DNA of 64,000 nucleotides from contig NZ_GG700733.1 of assembly GCF_000160835.1 (NCBI RefSeq), positions 244,609 to 308,608 of the forward strand, written 5' to 3'. Shown in pieces: positions 1 to 7,879 of the stretch; the first letter of the stretch is position 1, and the number at the start of each line of letters is the position of its first letter. Source of the stretch: Limosilactobacillus antri DSM 16041 (lineage in GTDB: Bacteria > Bacillota > Bacilli > Lactobacillales > Lactobacillaceae). The notes below the pieces were generated by a model. The model saw only the letters and a list, made by a program, of their open reading frames with translations, was not told the DNA's origin and ran no database searches. The position numbers and the translations under genes are program-made.

Positions 1-618
1 GCTAGAACTGCCGGTGGCCTCTTCCTTCCCGTCATGGTAGAGGGTAACGTTAACGTTCGCGGCATCTTCGACGGTGGGGAAGACCTCGTCAGTCGGCCGT
101 TCTTCACCGTAAACGACGTAGCCACCGACCGCACAGTCACTCATCACGCTGAATTTATCCAGGTCGGGGAACCAGTCGGCAAAGCGGCTGTCTGGTAATT
201 CGACGGTCCCGCACACCGTCGTCTTGTGGAGCAGGTCAGCTAAACTATCGGTTGCCAGCAGATCTTCGGTGGCCCGGAAACCAAGTTCGACTTCCAGCAA
301 TGGCTCCATCGTCTGGGCCTTTAGTGACAGCTGGGCTGGGGAAGGCAGGAAGTGGGAGTCAACCTGTTGCCCGTAGAGGGGGCTGTCGGAGTCAAACATA
401 TCCTGGGTCTGCTTAGAGGTCAAGGAAACCTTGTAGCCGCCAGTCGGGAGTTTCTTGAGGGCGACGAAGCGGTCCTGGACGGCGTAGGCAGTATCATCAT
501 CGGTGACGACGCCTTGCCAGTCGGCCATCTTGAGGGGGACCTTGCTCTGGTAGGCCTTTGCGAGGGCCTGGGCGAATGCTTCTTGTTGTTGGTTTAAGGT
601 AACGTGTTGTTCAGTCAT
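1..618 (-). CDS. 2-keto-4-pentenoate hydratase family protein (3' end beyond window)
   Basis: Reading leftward from ATG at 618, the frame stays open to the window edge (206 codons, no stop), so the C-terminus is missing. The start has a strong AGGAGG site 9 bases upstream. Near residues 45-70 is an AYAVQDRFVAL segment followed by GGYKVSLTSK and, near residue 107, EPLLEVELGF, which match the layout of the MhpD/2-oxopent-4-enoate hydratase branch of the fumarylacetoacetate hydrolase superfamily, where Glu residues in an ExE-like motif bind the metal. In lactobacilli the substrate of this branch is not established. It is the first gene after a T-box leader, so its expression should follow uncharged tRNA, which suggests amino-acid metabolism rather than aromatic breakdown. 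Family placement is fairly sure; the reaction is unknown. Confidence 0.72.
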   Translation of the reverse strand, partial: MTEQHVTLNQQQEAFAQALAKAYQSKVPLKMADWQGVVTDDDTAYAVQDRFVALKKLPTGGYKVSLTSKQTQDMFDSDSPLYGQQVDSHFLPSPAQLSLKAQTMEPLLEVELGFRATEDLLATDSLADLLHKTTVCGTVELPDSRFADWFPDLDKFSVMSDCAVGGYVVYGEERPTDEVFPTVEDAANVNVTLYHDGKEEATGSSS

Positions 619-803
619 AAGTATTTCCTCCTTGAACTCGTGCCGCCGTTACCTTTCGCTCGGTATGAAATCGGGCTAATCGTTAACTACGACTTAAATC
701 TTGATTTGTTGCTACTTGAATTAATTCCTGCTGAATGTGAATGTTGCTAATGTCGCTGTCTGCCACGACCATCACCACCTTTAATTGATTGGAACGAAGA
801 ACG

Positions 804-1093
804 AAAAAAGCGTCCTCCCAGCTTCTGGATTAGAAACTGAAAAGGACGCTGTAAAACGTGGTACCACCTTTCTTTACGGTTAGAAAAACCGCCTTAACCA
901 ACTGCCACCGCTAAGGGCAATTAGTCGGCACGATAATGGGTGCTGCCAGTACGTTCTACTTGATACTTCGTTCGACATACGACTCCCGAGTGATTGAAGC
1001 GCGCGCCCCATCTACTGGTTTGCACCACCCACCAGCTCTCTGCTACCGGTTCGCGGCTTCGTTCTCGATCAACGTCTTTTATTTTGATTGATT
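804..1093 (-). promoter_or_regulatory. T-box riboswitch leader, probable Ile (AUC) specifier
   Basis: On the minus strand the T-box sequence GGTGGTACCACG lies at 857-868 and is followed by an intrinsic terminator (AGCGTCC...GGACGCT then T-run, 804-850). Stem I shows the AG-box/apical region AGAGCTGGTGGGTGGTG and the closing AACCAG. Folding by eye pairs CGAG with CTCG and GAAGC with GCTTC, leaving an internal loop whose 3' side reads AATCA, so the specifier would be AUC (992-994), Ile. The UGGU of the T-box sequence would pair with a tRNA ending ACCA, and tRNA-Ile normally has discriminator A. The Ile assignment is a hand-fold inference. Confidence 0.85.
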
Positions 1094-1099
1094 GTTAGT

Positions 1100-1128
1100 A
1101 GGATAGCACCTGTTTATGAGAAAATCAA
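1100..1128 (-). promoter_or_regulatory. Promoter of the hydratase-family T-box transcript
   Basis: On the minus strand TTGATT (-35, 1123-1128) and TATCCT (-10, 1100-1105) are 17 bases apart, immediately upstream of T-box Stem I. This separates the transcript from upstream thrS, which has its own terminator. Confidence 0.6.
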
Positions 1129-1170
1129 GGATAAAATGAGAAAAAGATGAGAAAAATATTTTCATCAAAA

Positions 1171-1205
1171 AGGACACCCGCCAGACAGTACATCTGACGG
1201 GTGCC
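1171..1205 (-). terminator. Intrinsic terminator after thrS
   Basis: On the minus strand GGCACCCGTCAGA / TCTGGCGGGTGTCC forms a near-perfect stem with a short loop, followed by TTTTT. It lies about 110 bases after the thrS stop. Confidence 0.8.
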
Positions 1206-1314
1206 TTACGTCATTAATTTGGAGGTTAATGAGTATTTATATGGCCCTGCCCAGCCGTGGGGTCAGCCGGGCAGGCACAGTGCAGTTATTAAACGTTATT
1301 GGGAGAGTTCTTCA

Positions 1315-3117
1315 CTAATTTTTCCGGGAGTAGGAAGCGATGTCAGCAAGGATTTCGTTCATGAAGGCGTCCTGGCTCATGCTGTTTTGGGCCTCTTCAC
1401 CGTACTTCCGAACAGAAACAGCGTTATCCTTAACTTCATCGTCACCGACAACCAGCGTGTACGGAACCTTCTGGGTCTGGGCTTCACGAATCTTGTAGCC
1501 CATCTTTTCGTTCCGGTCGTCAACGACTACCCGGATTTGGGCAGCCTTCATCTTGTCAGCCAGCTGCTTAGCGTAGTCACCGTGCTTTTCGTCGCTAACC
1601 GGGATGATGTGGACTTGTTCAGGAGCTAACCAGGTTGGGAAAGCACCCTTGTAGATTTCAGTCAAGTAGGCAACGAACCGTTCCATGGTACCGACGATCC
1701 CACGGTGGATCATGACTGGCATGTGTTCCTTACCATCTTTGCCAACGTAGGACAGGCCGAAGCGGTCTGGCTGCATGAAGTCCAGTTGGATTGTGGACAT
1801 CGTTTCGTCGTTGCCGAGGGCCGTCTTGGTTTGGATATCCAGCTTTGGTCCGTAGAAGGCGGCTTCACCTTCGGCTTCGTAGTAGTCGAGGTTCAGGTCA
1901 TCCATGGCCGCCTTCAGCAGCTTTTGCGATTCATCCCACATCTCATCGTTTCCGTAGTACTTTTCCTTGTTCTTCGGGTCACGCAGGGACAGCCGGAAGC
2001 TGTAATCGGTGATGTCGAAGTCCTTGTAAACGTCCATGATCAGGTTCAGGATCTTGGCAAATTCGTCCCGGATCTGGTCAACGGCAACGAAGGTGTGACC
2101 GTCGTTCAGGGTCATTTCACGAACCCGTTGCAGACCTGACAGGGCACCAGACTTTTCGTAACGGTGCATCATCCCGAGTTCGGCGATCCGCATTGGCAGG
2201 TCACGGTAGGAACGGATGTGGTGCTTGTAAATCTGGATGTGGCTTGGGCAGTTCATTGGCCGGATTTCCAGCATTTCACCGTCGCCCATGTCCATTGGCG
2301 GGAACATGTCGTCACGGTAGTGTTCCCAGTGACCAGAAGTCTTGTAGGCGTCTAGGTTCATCAGCACTGGGGTGTAGACGTGTTCGTAACCATCAGCGAC
2401 TTCCCGGTCAATGATGTAACGTTCGATCGTCCGGCGAATCGTAGCACCCTTCGGCATCCAGTATGGCAGACCGGCACCGACCTTTGGATCAACGAAGAAG
2501 AGGTCGAGTTGGTTACCGATTACCCGGTGGTCGTGTTCACGGGCTTCTTGCCGCTTCTTCATGTCCTCGTCCAGGGCGTCCTTGCTAAAGAAGACGGTCC
2601 CGTAAACCCGTTGCAGCATTGGGTTGGAGGACATCCCCTTCCAGTAGGCCCCGGCAACGGACAAGAGCTTGAGGTGCTTGATGGCGTCGCCGTAAACCAT
2701 GATGTCACCATCAGCAACGGCCTTGACGTCACCGACTTGGTACATGGCAACCTTGCCGTCCTTAGCGGCCTCCTTGATTAATTCGCTGGAGTAAGGGTCG
2801 TCCTTGACTTCAGCCAGGGCGTCGTCCAGGTCGGCTTCGACGAATTCAACCTTGGCGTCCTTGGCCTTCGCCAGCAGGGCGTCTTGCAATGCTGATAATT
2901 CGTCGGCAGATACCTGTTGGTCATCCTTGTCGGAGTCAACGTGGAAGCCATCTTCGTCAGCAACGCTTTCACCCAAGCGGATTCCCTTAAATTCTTGGTG
3001 CAGGGAATCCTTCAGCAGCAGGGAAGCAAGCTTCCGCAGTGCTTGTAAACCTTCTTCTGAATCGCGGTCAATCTTTTTGACTGACCCATCAACGGACATA
3101 ACTGCAATCTGTGCCAT
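1315..3117 (-). CDS. thrS: Threonyl-tRNA synthetase with degenerate editing domain
   Basis: Charges tRNA-Thr with threonine in the cytoplasm. The ATG at 3117 (MAQIAVMS) is chosen because a GGAGAG site precedes it; an in-frame ATG 21 bases upstream lacks one. The catalytic core is intact: motif 2 ([16 protein letters not shown]) and the three zinc ligands in MNCPSH, NDGHTF and MIHRGI. The anticodon-binding domain occupies about residues 500-600. At 600 aa it is some 40 residues shorter than usual because the N-terminal TGS domain is almost absent. In the editing domain the expected HxxxH motif is replaced by KLASLLL (about residues 29-35), and the Cys/His of the DLCRGPH-like motif are replaced in [15 protein letters not shown]. 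Aminoacylation should be normal; removal of mischarged Ser-tRNA-Thr probably is not. It has its own T-box leader. Confidence 0.95.
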   Translation of the reverse strand: MAQIAVMSVDGSVKKIDRDSEEGLQALRKLASLLLKDSLHQEFKGIRLGESVADEDGFHVDSDKDDQQVSADELSALQDALLAKAKDAKVEFVEADLDDALAEVKDDPYSSELIKEAAKDGKVAMYQVGDVKAVADGDIMVYGDAIKHLKLLSVAGAYWKGMSSNPMLQRVYGTVFFSKDALDEDMKKRQEAREHDHRVIGNQLDLFFVDPKVGAGLPYWMPKGATIRRTIERYIIDREVADGYEHVYTPVLMNLDAYKTSGHWEHYRDDMFPPMDMGDGEMLEIRPMNCPSHIQIYKHHIRSYRDLPMRIAELGMMHRYEKSGALSGLQRVREMTLNDGHTFVAVDQIRDEFAKILNLIMDVYKDFDITDYSFRLSLRDPKNKEKYYGNDEMWDESQKLLKAAMDDLNLDYYEAEGEAAFYGPKLDIQTKTALGNDETMSTIQLDFMQPDRFGLSYVGKDGKEHMPVMIHRGIVGTMERFVAYLTEIYKGAFPTWLAPEQVHIIPVSDEKHGDYAKQLADKMKAAQIRVVVDDRNEKMGYKIREAQTQKVPYTLVVGDDEVKDNAVSVRKYGEEAQNSMSQDAFMNEILADIASYSRKN

Positions 3118-3149
3118 ATTAATCTCTCCTTTTGGCAATATAAATTAAA

Positions 3150-3398
3150 AACGTCCCAAGTGCACACTAGTAGTGCACTTGGGACGTTAATTAACAGTAG
3201 TTAGCGTGGTTCCACCCATGTTCAGCGTTACGATTGCAACGCTCTCTATGGTGTGTTAACGGACACGACCCAACCAGCCTTATTTCGGCCAGTAATCTAA
3301 CAAGGTGGTACAAGCAACTGTCGACTCAATGCGGCTTCCAGTCAAGGTCGCAATTCCCTGGTTAAGCAGTGGTTGTTTGCATTTCCTTTTGATTGACT
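3150..3398 (-). promoter_or_regulatory. T-box riboswitch leader of thrS
   Basis: The T-box sequence GGTGGAACCACG (minus strand, 3205-3216) precedes a strong terminator (AACGTCCCAAGTGCAC stem, 3150-3188) just before the thrS ribosome binding site. UGGA in the T-box matches a tRNA with discriminator U, as in Gram-positive tRNA-Thr. An ACC triplet in GTACCACC (about 3303-3310) is a candidate Thr specifier, but I could not fold Stem I with confidence. Confidence 0.85.
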
Positions 3399-3401
3399 AG
3401 A

Positions 3402-3429
3402 ATTATAACACCCATTTTGACTTTGACAA
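3402..3429 (-). promoter_or_regulatory. thrS promoter
   Basis: On the minus strand TTGTCA (3424-3429) and TATAAT (3402-3407) with a 16-base spacer lie just before the T-box leader. Confidence 0.7.
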
Positions 3430-3455
3430 GCCCTTTTTTCAAAAAAGTTAAATTA

Positions 3456-4019
3456 TTAGCGTTGACCTTGAGGAGCACCACCAGCAGGCGTGTTGCCAGC
3501 AGAGCTGCCGCTAGGGGTCTGCGGAGTTTGACTGCCAGAGTTTTGGCTGCCCTGCTGAGTACCACCTTGCTGCTGGCCGGTAGTATTATTCTGCTGCTGG
3601 GATTGGCCTTGACCCTGGTTGGTCGTCGTTTGCTGGTTGCCAGTTTGCCCAGCCGGAATCGAATAGGAGTAGGTATTGCTGGTACCAGTCGTACCGGTGT
3701 CGTCATCATCGCTGCTGGAGCTGGAGGAATGGCGGTGCCGGTGGCTGCTCGACCGTTTCGAGCTAGTCGAAACCGATTGGTCATTGTTGGTGTTAGTCTT
3801 GATCGGGTTGTGCTGCTTGACGATGAAAATAATAATCATTACCAGCAGGACCGTGAGCAGGATCGCTAGCAGGATTTTAAAGATTTTCTTGCCCCGGCCC
3901 GGCTTTTGCGGGTGGTGGCCCTTACCGCCCTTTAGCTTACCGGTTCCCCGTTTCTTGGTCCGTGAATCATAAAGCTGGACCCGGCTGGGCCGTTCTTCGT
4001 TGTTATTCAATGTCTTCAC
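3456..4019 (-). CDS. Single-pass membrane protein with low-complexity extracellular tail
   Basis: I do not recognise a family. The 187-residue product has a basic cytoplasmic N-terminus rich in Lys/Gly (residues 1-45), one strong membrane segment (about 46-68, ILLAILLTVLLVMIIIFIV), then an outside tail made almost wholly of Ser, Thr, Gln, Asn, Gly and Pro, including a Ser-rich stretch with His/Arg and an Asp run near residues 100-107. No cysteine or enzymatic motif is visible. Such tails often act as wall-spanning spacers; that is inference. A TATAAT on the minus strand at 4087-4092 could be its -10 box. It lies between mntH and thrS on the same strand, but the thrS promoter separates it from thrS. 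Confidence 0.75.
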   Translation of the reverse strand: MKTLNNNEERPSRVQLYDSRTKKRGTGKLKGGKGHHPQKPGRGKKIFKILLAILLTVLLVMIIIFIVKQHNPIKTNTNNDQSVSTSSKRSSSHRHRHSSSSSSDDDDTGTTGTSNTYSYSIPAGQTGNQQTTTNQGQGQSQQQNNTTGQQQGGTQQGSQNSGSQTPQTPSGSSAGNTPAGGAPQGQR

Positions 4020-4122
4020 CTCATTTAGGAAGTTGCGAAAACTTCGGTGCTGCTTGTTAGTTGTGGTTAATAATGTTCAAGTCTATATTATAACATTGTT
4101 CATTGCAGGCAAGCGGTAAAAC

Positions 4123-4160
4123 TAAAACGGTCATCCGCTGCAGAGGCGGGTGGCCGTTTC
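4123..4160 (-). terminator. Intrinsic terminator after mntH
   Basis: On the minus strand AAACGGCCACCCGC / GCGGATGACCGTTT forms a stem with a short loop followed by TTAGTTTT, downstream of the mntH stop. Confidence 0.75.
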
Positions 4161-4261
4161 AGATCATTATTTGCTTTGGGAGATTATCTAATTGGGATTA
4201 TCTATAAGATACTCGCCAAAGTTGAAAAAGTTGTGAACGTGATGTGACATTCCTGCGTAAT

Positions 4262-5860
4262 TTAGTCATTTTCCATAGTCTTAGCGCCTTCCATTGCGGC
4301 TTCCTTTTGACCAAAGCCCTTGCCTTCAGCGGCAAAGCGCTTGTCACCGCGGTACAGTTCCACGCAGGTCCAGAGCAGCAGGACCAGGATGGCGATAATC
4401 GTGATGTAGGCGAGCACGTCAGAGAGCCCCTTGGACCAAATGCCGAAACCTTCATAAGTGGACGGCAGGTTGTAGAGGTTCAGGAAAGTCAGGGCAATAA
4501 CGGAAATCCAGCCACAGATCTTGACCCAGAGCCGGTTCTTAAATTCACCCATTTCAACCTCACTGTTGGTCATCATCAACAGTGGCAGCATTGAGAACGG
4601 CAGGGCAAAGGCCAGGAAGACCTGGGAGTTTTCCATCAGCAGGTTCAGGGCCGTGTGTTGTTGAATGGCGTTTTCACCACTAGTCATGGCGACACAAATC
4701 AATACCGGGATAACGGAAATCAACCGGGTTACCAACCGCCGGGCCCAGAGCGGCATCTTCATGTGGACGAACCCTTCCATGATGACCTGACCAGTCAAGG
4801 TCCCGGTAATGGTTGAGTTTTGCCCAGAAGCCAGCAGGGCGACAGCGAACAGGGTTGAGAGGACCCCGGACTTAGCAACGGCGATCAGGACCGGGTTGGA
4901 AAGCATCGAGGTGTTGTTCAAAGCGTCGTACAGACCGAAGAAGGAACTGTCTTGGACGGCTCCAGTCTTGAAGACCGCCACCCCCATGATCAGCAGCAAT
5001 GAGTTGACAATGAAGGCAAGGGACAGCTGAATGTTGGAGTCCCAAGTCGTGAAGCGGACCGTTTGCCGGATGCTATCCAGGTCGTTGTGGTCAATCTTCC
5101 GGGTTTGTGAAATTGCGGAGTGCAAGTACAGGTTGTGGGGCATTACCGTGGCCCCGATGATCCCCAGGGTCCCGGTCAGAGGAGTAATTCCACCGATTTC
5201 CGGGTGCTGGGCAATCGCCTTTGCGGAAGGCAGCAGGCCCATGAAGACGCCGCCCCAGTTCGGGTCAGACAAGGCAACCTGGTAGGCGAAGACGAACAGG
5301 ATTACCAGGATCAGACAGGCAACAATGGCTTCGATCTTCCGGAAGCCAATCTTGGTCAGCAGCAACAGTACCAAAACATCCAAAACGGTGATGAACACTG
5401 ATGGAATTAACGGAATGTGGAAGAGCAGGTTTAAGGCAATCGCCGCCCCGATAACTTCCGCAATATCCGTCGCCATGATGGCCAATTCCGTCATAATCCA
5501 GAGGACAACCCCTAATGCTTTACCGGTCCGTGCCCGTGTTGCCTGGGCAAGGTCCATTTGGCTCACGATTCCGAGTTTAGCCGCCATGTATTGAAGCAAC
5601 ATCGCAATCAAACTTGAAATCAAGATAGTAGTCATCAGGGTGTATTGGAAGCTTTGACCACCGGTGATCGAGGTTGACCAGTTACCTGGATCCATGTAAC
5701 CAACCGCAACCAGGGCGCCAGGGCCAGAGTAGGCAAACAGGGTTCGCCAGAATCCTTTGCCGTGCGGGACTTCCACGGTCCCGTTAATTTCTTCAAGTGA
5801 CTTACCGTTAGCATACTCAATCAAGTGATGCTTTTTCCGTTGATTTTTTGTGTTGTCCAC
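4262..5860 (-). CDS. mntH: Nramp-family Mn(2+) transporter MntH
   Basis: Proton-coupled importer of manganese and related divalent metals in the cell membrane. The 532-residue protein has the Nramp metal-site motif DPGN (YMDPGNWSTS, about residue 55) and the second half-site MPHNLYLHSA (about residue 240), with 11-12 hydrophobic segments. I prefer the GTG at 5860 (MDNTKNQRKKHH) because AAAGGTGG lies at good distance; an ATG at 5878 in the same frame would make that sequence coding. Lactobacilli accumulate Mn(2+) as a superoxide scavenger, so such genes are often Mn-repressed; I did not find a convincing MntR site. Single-gene unit with its own promoter and terminator. Confidence 0.95.
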   Translation of the reverse strand: MDNTKNQRKKHHLIEYANGKSLEEINGTVEVPHGKGFWRTLFAYSGPGALVAVGYMDPGNWSTSITGGQSFQYTLMTTILISSLIAMLLQYMAAKLGIVSQMDLAQATRARTGKALGVVLWIMTELAIMATDIAEVIGAAIALNLLFHIPLIPSVFITVLDVLVLLLLTKIGFRKIEAIVACLILVILFVFAYQVALSDPNWGGVFMGLLPSAKAIAQHPEIGGITPLTGTLGIIGATVMPHNLYLHSAISQTRKIDHNDLDSIRQTVRFTTWDSNIQLSLAFIVNSLLLIMGVAVFKTGAVQDSSFFGLYDALNNTSMLSNPVLIAVAKSGVLSTLFAVALLASGQNSTITGTLTGQVIMEGFVHMKMPLWARRLVTRLISVIPVLICVAMTSGENAIQQHTALNLLMENSQVFLAFALPFSMLPLLMMTNSEVEMGEFKNRLWVKICGWISVIALTFLNLYNLPSTYEGFGIWSKGLSDVLAYITIIAILVLLLWTCVELYRGDKRFAAEGKGFGQKEAAMEGAKTMEND

Positions 5861-5934
5861 GCCAAATCCACCTTTCATCTTATTTTGTTAACTCGATTTG
5901 GTAACCAAAATTAACTTAATTCGAATACTTTGTT

Positions 5935-5963
5935 AGGGTAGCATAAAAAATATTACATTTCAA
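5935..5963 (-). promoter_or_regulatory. mntH promoter
   Basis: On the minus strand TTGAAA (5958-5963) and TACCCT (5935-5940) are separated by 17 bases, about 75 bases before the mntH start. Confidence 0.55.
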
Positions 5964-5970
5964 CGGAAAA

Positions 5971-6075
5971 TCGCCGCCTTGACGGTCTTTCAGCCCGTGA
6001 AACGAGGCTGCCTTGAAGACAGATTGGCGGCGGTTAACTAAAGGAACCGCTTGCAAAGGTGTGGACGGGCCGCCA
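5971..6075. other. GC-rich region with competing stem-loops between divergent promoters
   Basis: The block CGCCGCC (5972-5978) can pair with GGCGGCG (6027-6033) around an inner imperfect stem (GTCTTTCA with TTGAAGAC). The same GGCGGC can instead pair with GCCGCC at 6069-6074, enclosing the small hairpin GCGGTT...AACCGC. The block lies upstream of both the mntH and the dehydrogenase promoters, so it is in neither mRNA as I read them. No protein-coding frame is convincing. It could be a small RNA gene or a DNA-level element. Confidence 0.4.
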
Positions 6076-6141
6076 AAATAAATTTAACAAAAAGTTAAAC
6101 AAGGCCGGTTAATTGGCTAAAGTGCCCCATTTGATAAACGT

Positions 6142-6171
6142 TTGACAAATGGTGATTTAGTTCACTATAAT
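6142..6171 (+). promoter_or_regulatory. Promoter of the medium-chain dehydrogenase gene
   Basis: TTGACA (6142-6147) and TATAAT (6166-6171) with an 18-base spacer; both boxes are consensus, so strong constitutive expression is likely. Confidence 0.8.
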
Positions 6172-6212
6172 AAAGCAGGTTTTAAGTTATTACATCTTAA
6201 GGAGAAATGATT

Positions 6213-7226
6213 ATGAAAGCACTTGTGTTAACTGGAACTAAGCAGCTCGAAGTCAAGGACGTGGAAACTCCGGCAGTTAAGCCGGACGAGGTGTTAGTTC
6301 ACACCGCCTATGCCGGGATCTGCGGGACGGATCACGCCCTATACGCGGGGTTGCCGGGTTCTGCCAGCGCGGTTCCGCCGATTGTTCTGGGACACGAAAA
6401 TTCAGGAGTTGTTGCCAAGGTGGGGTCCGCGGTTAAGAACGTTAAGGTCGGGGACCGGGTCACGGTTGACCCGAACATCTACTGCGGCGAATGCAAATAC
6501 TGCCGGACTTCCCGTCCCGAAATGTGTGAGAACCTTTCTGCAGTTGGCGTTACCCGTGATGGGGGCTTTGAAGACTACTTTACCGCCCCGGCTAAGGTGG
6601 TTTACGCAATTCCAGATAGTGTGTCATTGAAGGCCGCTGCCGTTACGGAACCACTGTCATGCGCGGTTCACGGCGTTGACCTGCTGGAAATCCACCCCTA
6701 CCAGAAGGCGCTAGTAATCGGTGACGGTTTTATGGGGCAATTGTTTGTCCAGACCCTGCAAGCCTATGGGGTGAGCGAAGTGACCCTCAGTGGCCGGAAT
6801 GACGATAAGCTGAAGCTCAACCATGACCGCTTTGGTGCCAAGGCCATCAATACCGCTAAGGGTGAACAGATTCCGACGAACGAGTACGACATCGTAATCG
6901 AGGCGGTTGGCCGGCCGGAAACACAGGAACAGGCCGTTGAGGCGGCCGCCCGCGGTAGTCAGGTTTCCATGTTCGGCGTGGGAAACCCTGACGATAAGTT
7001 CGCCATTAACAGCTACGAAGTCTTCCAAAAGCAGCTGAAGATTCAGGGAGCGTTTATCAACCCGTACTGCTTTGAAGATTCCATCGCCCTAATGGCTTCA
7101 GGCAAGGTTGACGTGTTACCGCTGCTGTCCCACGAGTTTGACGTTAAGGAAGTTGACGACTTCGTAAATGGCCGTATTAAAAACGTCTCAAAGGCGGTTG
7201 TGAAACTGGCCGGCGAAGAAGCCTAA
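6213..7226 (+). CDS. Zinc-dependent medium-chain alcohol/polyol dehydrogenase
   Basis: A 337-residue NAD(P)-dependent dehydrogenase of the sorbitol/threonine dehydrogenase-like MDR group. Catalytic zinc ligands are visible as C37 (GICGTDH) and H61-E62 (GHEN). The four cysteines of the structural zinc site, C91, C94, C97 and C105, are present. The nucleotide-binding turn is VIGDGFMG (about residue 170). The ATG at 6213 is preferred over the one at 6207 because GGAG sits 8 bases before it and only 2 before the other. It is a single-gene unit with a consensus promoter and terminator. The substrate (polyol, 2,3-butanediol or similar) cannot be read from the sequence. Confidence 0.88.
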   Translation: MKALVLTGTKQLEVKDVETPAVKPDEVLVHTAYAGICGTDHALYAGLPGSASAVPPIVLGHENSGVVAKVGSAVKNVKVGDRVTVDPNIYCGECKYCRTSRPEMCENLSAVGVTRDGGFEDYFTAPAKVVYAIPDSVSLKAAAVTEPLSCAVHGVDLLEIHPYQKALVIGDGFMGQLFVQTLQAYGVSEVTLSGRNDDKLKLNHDRFGAKAINTAKGEQIPTNEYDIVIEAVGRPETQEQAVEAAARGSQVSMFGVGNPDDKFAINSYEVFQKQLKIQGAFINPYCFEDSIALMASGKVDVLPLLSHEFDVKEVDDFVNGRIKNVSKAVVKLAGEEA

Positions 7227-7232
7227 CGGACT

Positions 7233-7272
7233 AAAAACATTTCCCGGGAAATTACTGGGGAATGTTTTTTTT
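7233..7272 (+). terminator. Intrinsic terminator after the dehydrogenase
   Basis: AACATTTCCC pairs with GGGGAATGTT across a 12-base loop and is followed by a T-run. Confidence 0.75.
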
Positions 7273-7283
7273 GTACAGTTATG

Positions 7284-7343
7284 TTGACACGGTGTCACCA
7301 AAGGGTGTATGCTGTTGACAAGCTTAAAAATGACACGGTGTCA
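7284..7343 (+). promoter_or_regulatory. hrtRBA promoter with two HrtR-type operators
   Basis: TTGACA (7284-7289) and TATGCT (7308-7313) form the promoter (18-base spacer). Two identical copies of TGACACGGTGTCA, at 7285-7297 over the -35 box and at 7331-7343 in the leader, are inverted repeats. From memory, the Lactococcus lactis heme sensor HrtR binds ATGACACAGTGTCAT, which differs from the second copy at the centre and one end. This fits autorepression of the following operon. Confidence 0.82.
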
Positions 7344-7357
7344 CTAGGAGGAACAAA

Positions 7358-7879
7358 ATGCCAACCCAAACCTTTGAAAATTTAACCGAGAGTAAGCAGG
7401 ACCTGGTTCGGCAGGCCCTATTAGAGGAGTTTAGCAAGCATAACTTGGCCGATGCCCAGGTCGCCCGAATTGTGAAGAGTGCCCGCATCGCACGGGGGGC
7501 CTTCTATAAGTATTTCGCTGACCTGACGGACGCCTACCGCTATCTATACCAGTACGCGATGAACGACCTGCATGATACACGAATCCGGGCCCACCGCTTA
7601 TTAACTGCGCAGGAGTATGTCGACCAGGTGACGACGTTTTTAGAACAGGTCAGCGCCAGTCCGTACCAGGAGTTAATCCAGCGGCACTACGCGGTCAACG
7701 AAGCCCTGCTGCACACCCAAGTGGTGCCCCGCTTACGGCCCGCCAGCGCGGTCGAATGGGCAGTAATGGTCCTAGTACACGAAACGATTAGGGAGGCCCT
7801 TTGGCAGCCGCAGGAGCGTTCAGAAGCTACCCAGCGGCTGGCCGAAGCATTAACGAGCCTCCTAGCACGAGGTGATTAG
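7358..7879 (+). CDS. hrtR: TetR-family heme-responsive repressor (HrtR-like)
   Basis: A 173-residue TetR regulator: helix-turn-helix at about residues 30-55 ending in GAFYKYFADLTDAY, then a helical ligand domain. Three things point to HrtR, the heme sensor of lactococci: the gene order TetR-permease-ATPase, the paired TGACACGGTGTCA operators, and His72, the position of one heme axial ligand in L. lactis HrtR (as I recall, His72 and His149). Here H141 in VLVHETIRE is the likely second ligand. It should repress the operon until heme binds. The stop codon abuts the ATG of the permease, so the genes are translationally linked. Ligand identity is inferred, not shown. Confidence 0.82.
   Translation: MPTQTFENLTESKQDLVRQALLEEFSKHNLADAQVARIVKSARIARGAFYKYFADLTDAYRYLYQYAMNDLHDTRIRAHRLLTAQEYVDQVTTFLEQVSASPYQELIQRHYAVNEALLHTQVVPRLRPASAVEWAVMVLVHETIREALWQPQERSEATQRLAEALTSLLARGD

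Noticed and set aside
5861..6206. Mn-sensing yybP-ykoY riboswitch before mntH
   Set aside because: The structured block lies upstream of the likely mntH promoter and I could not find the conserved loop sequences of that riboswitch.
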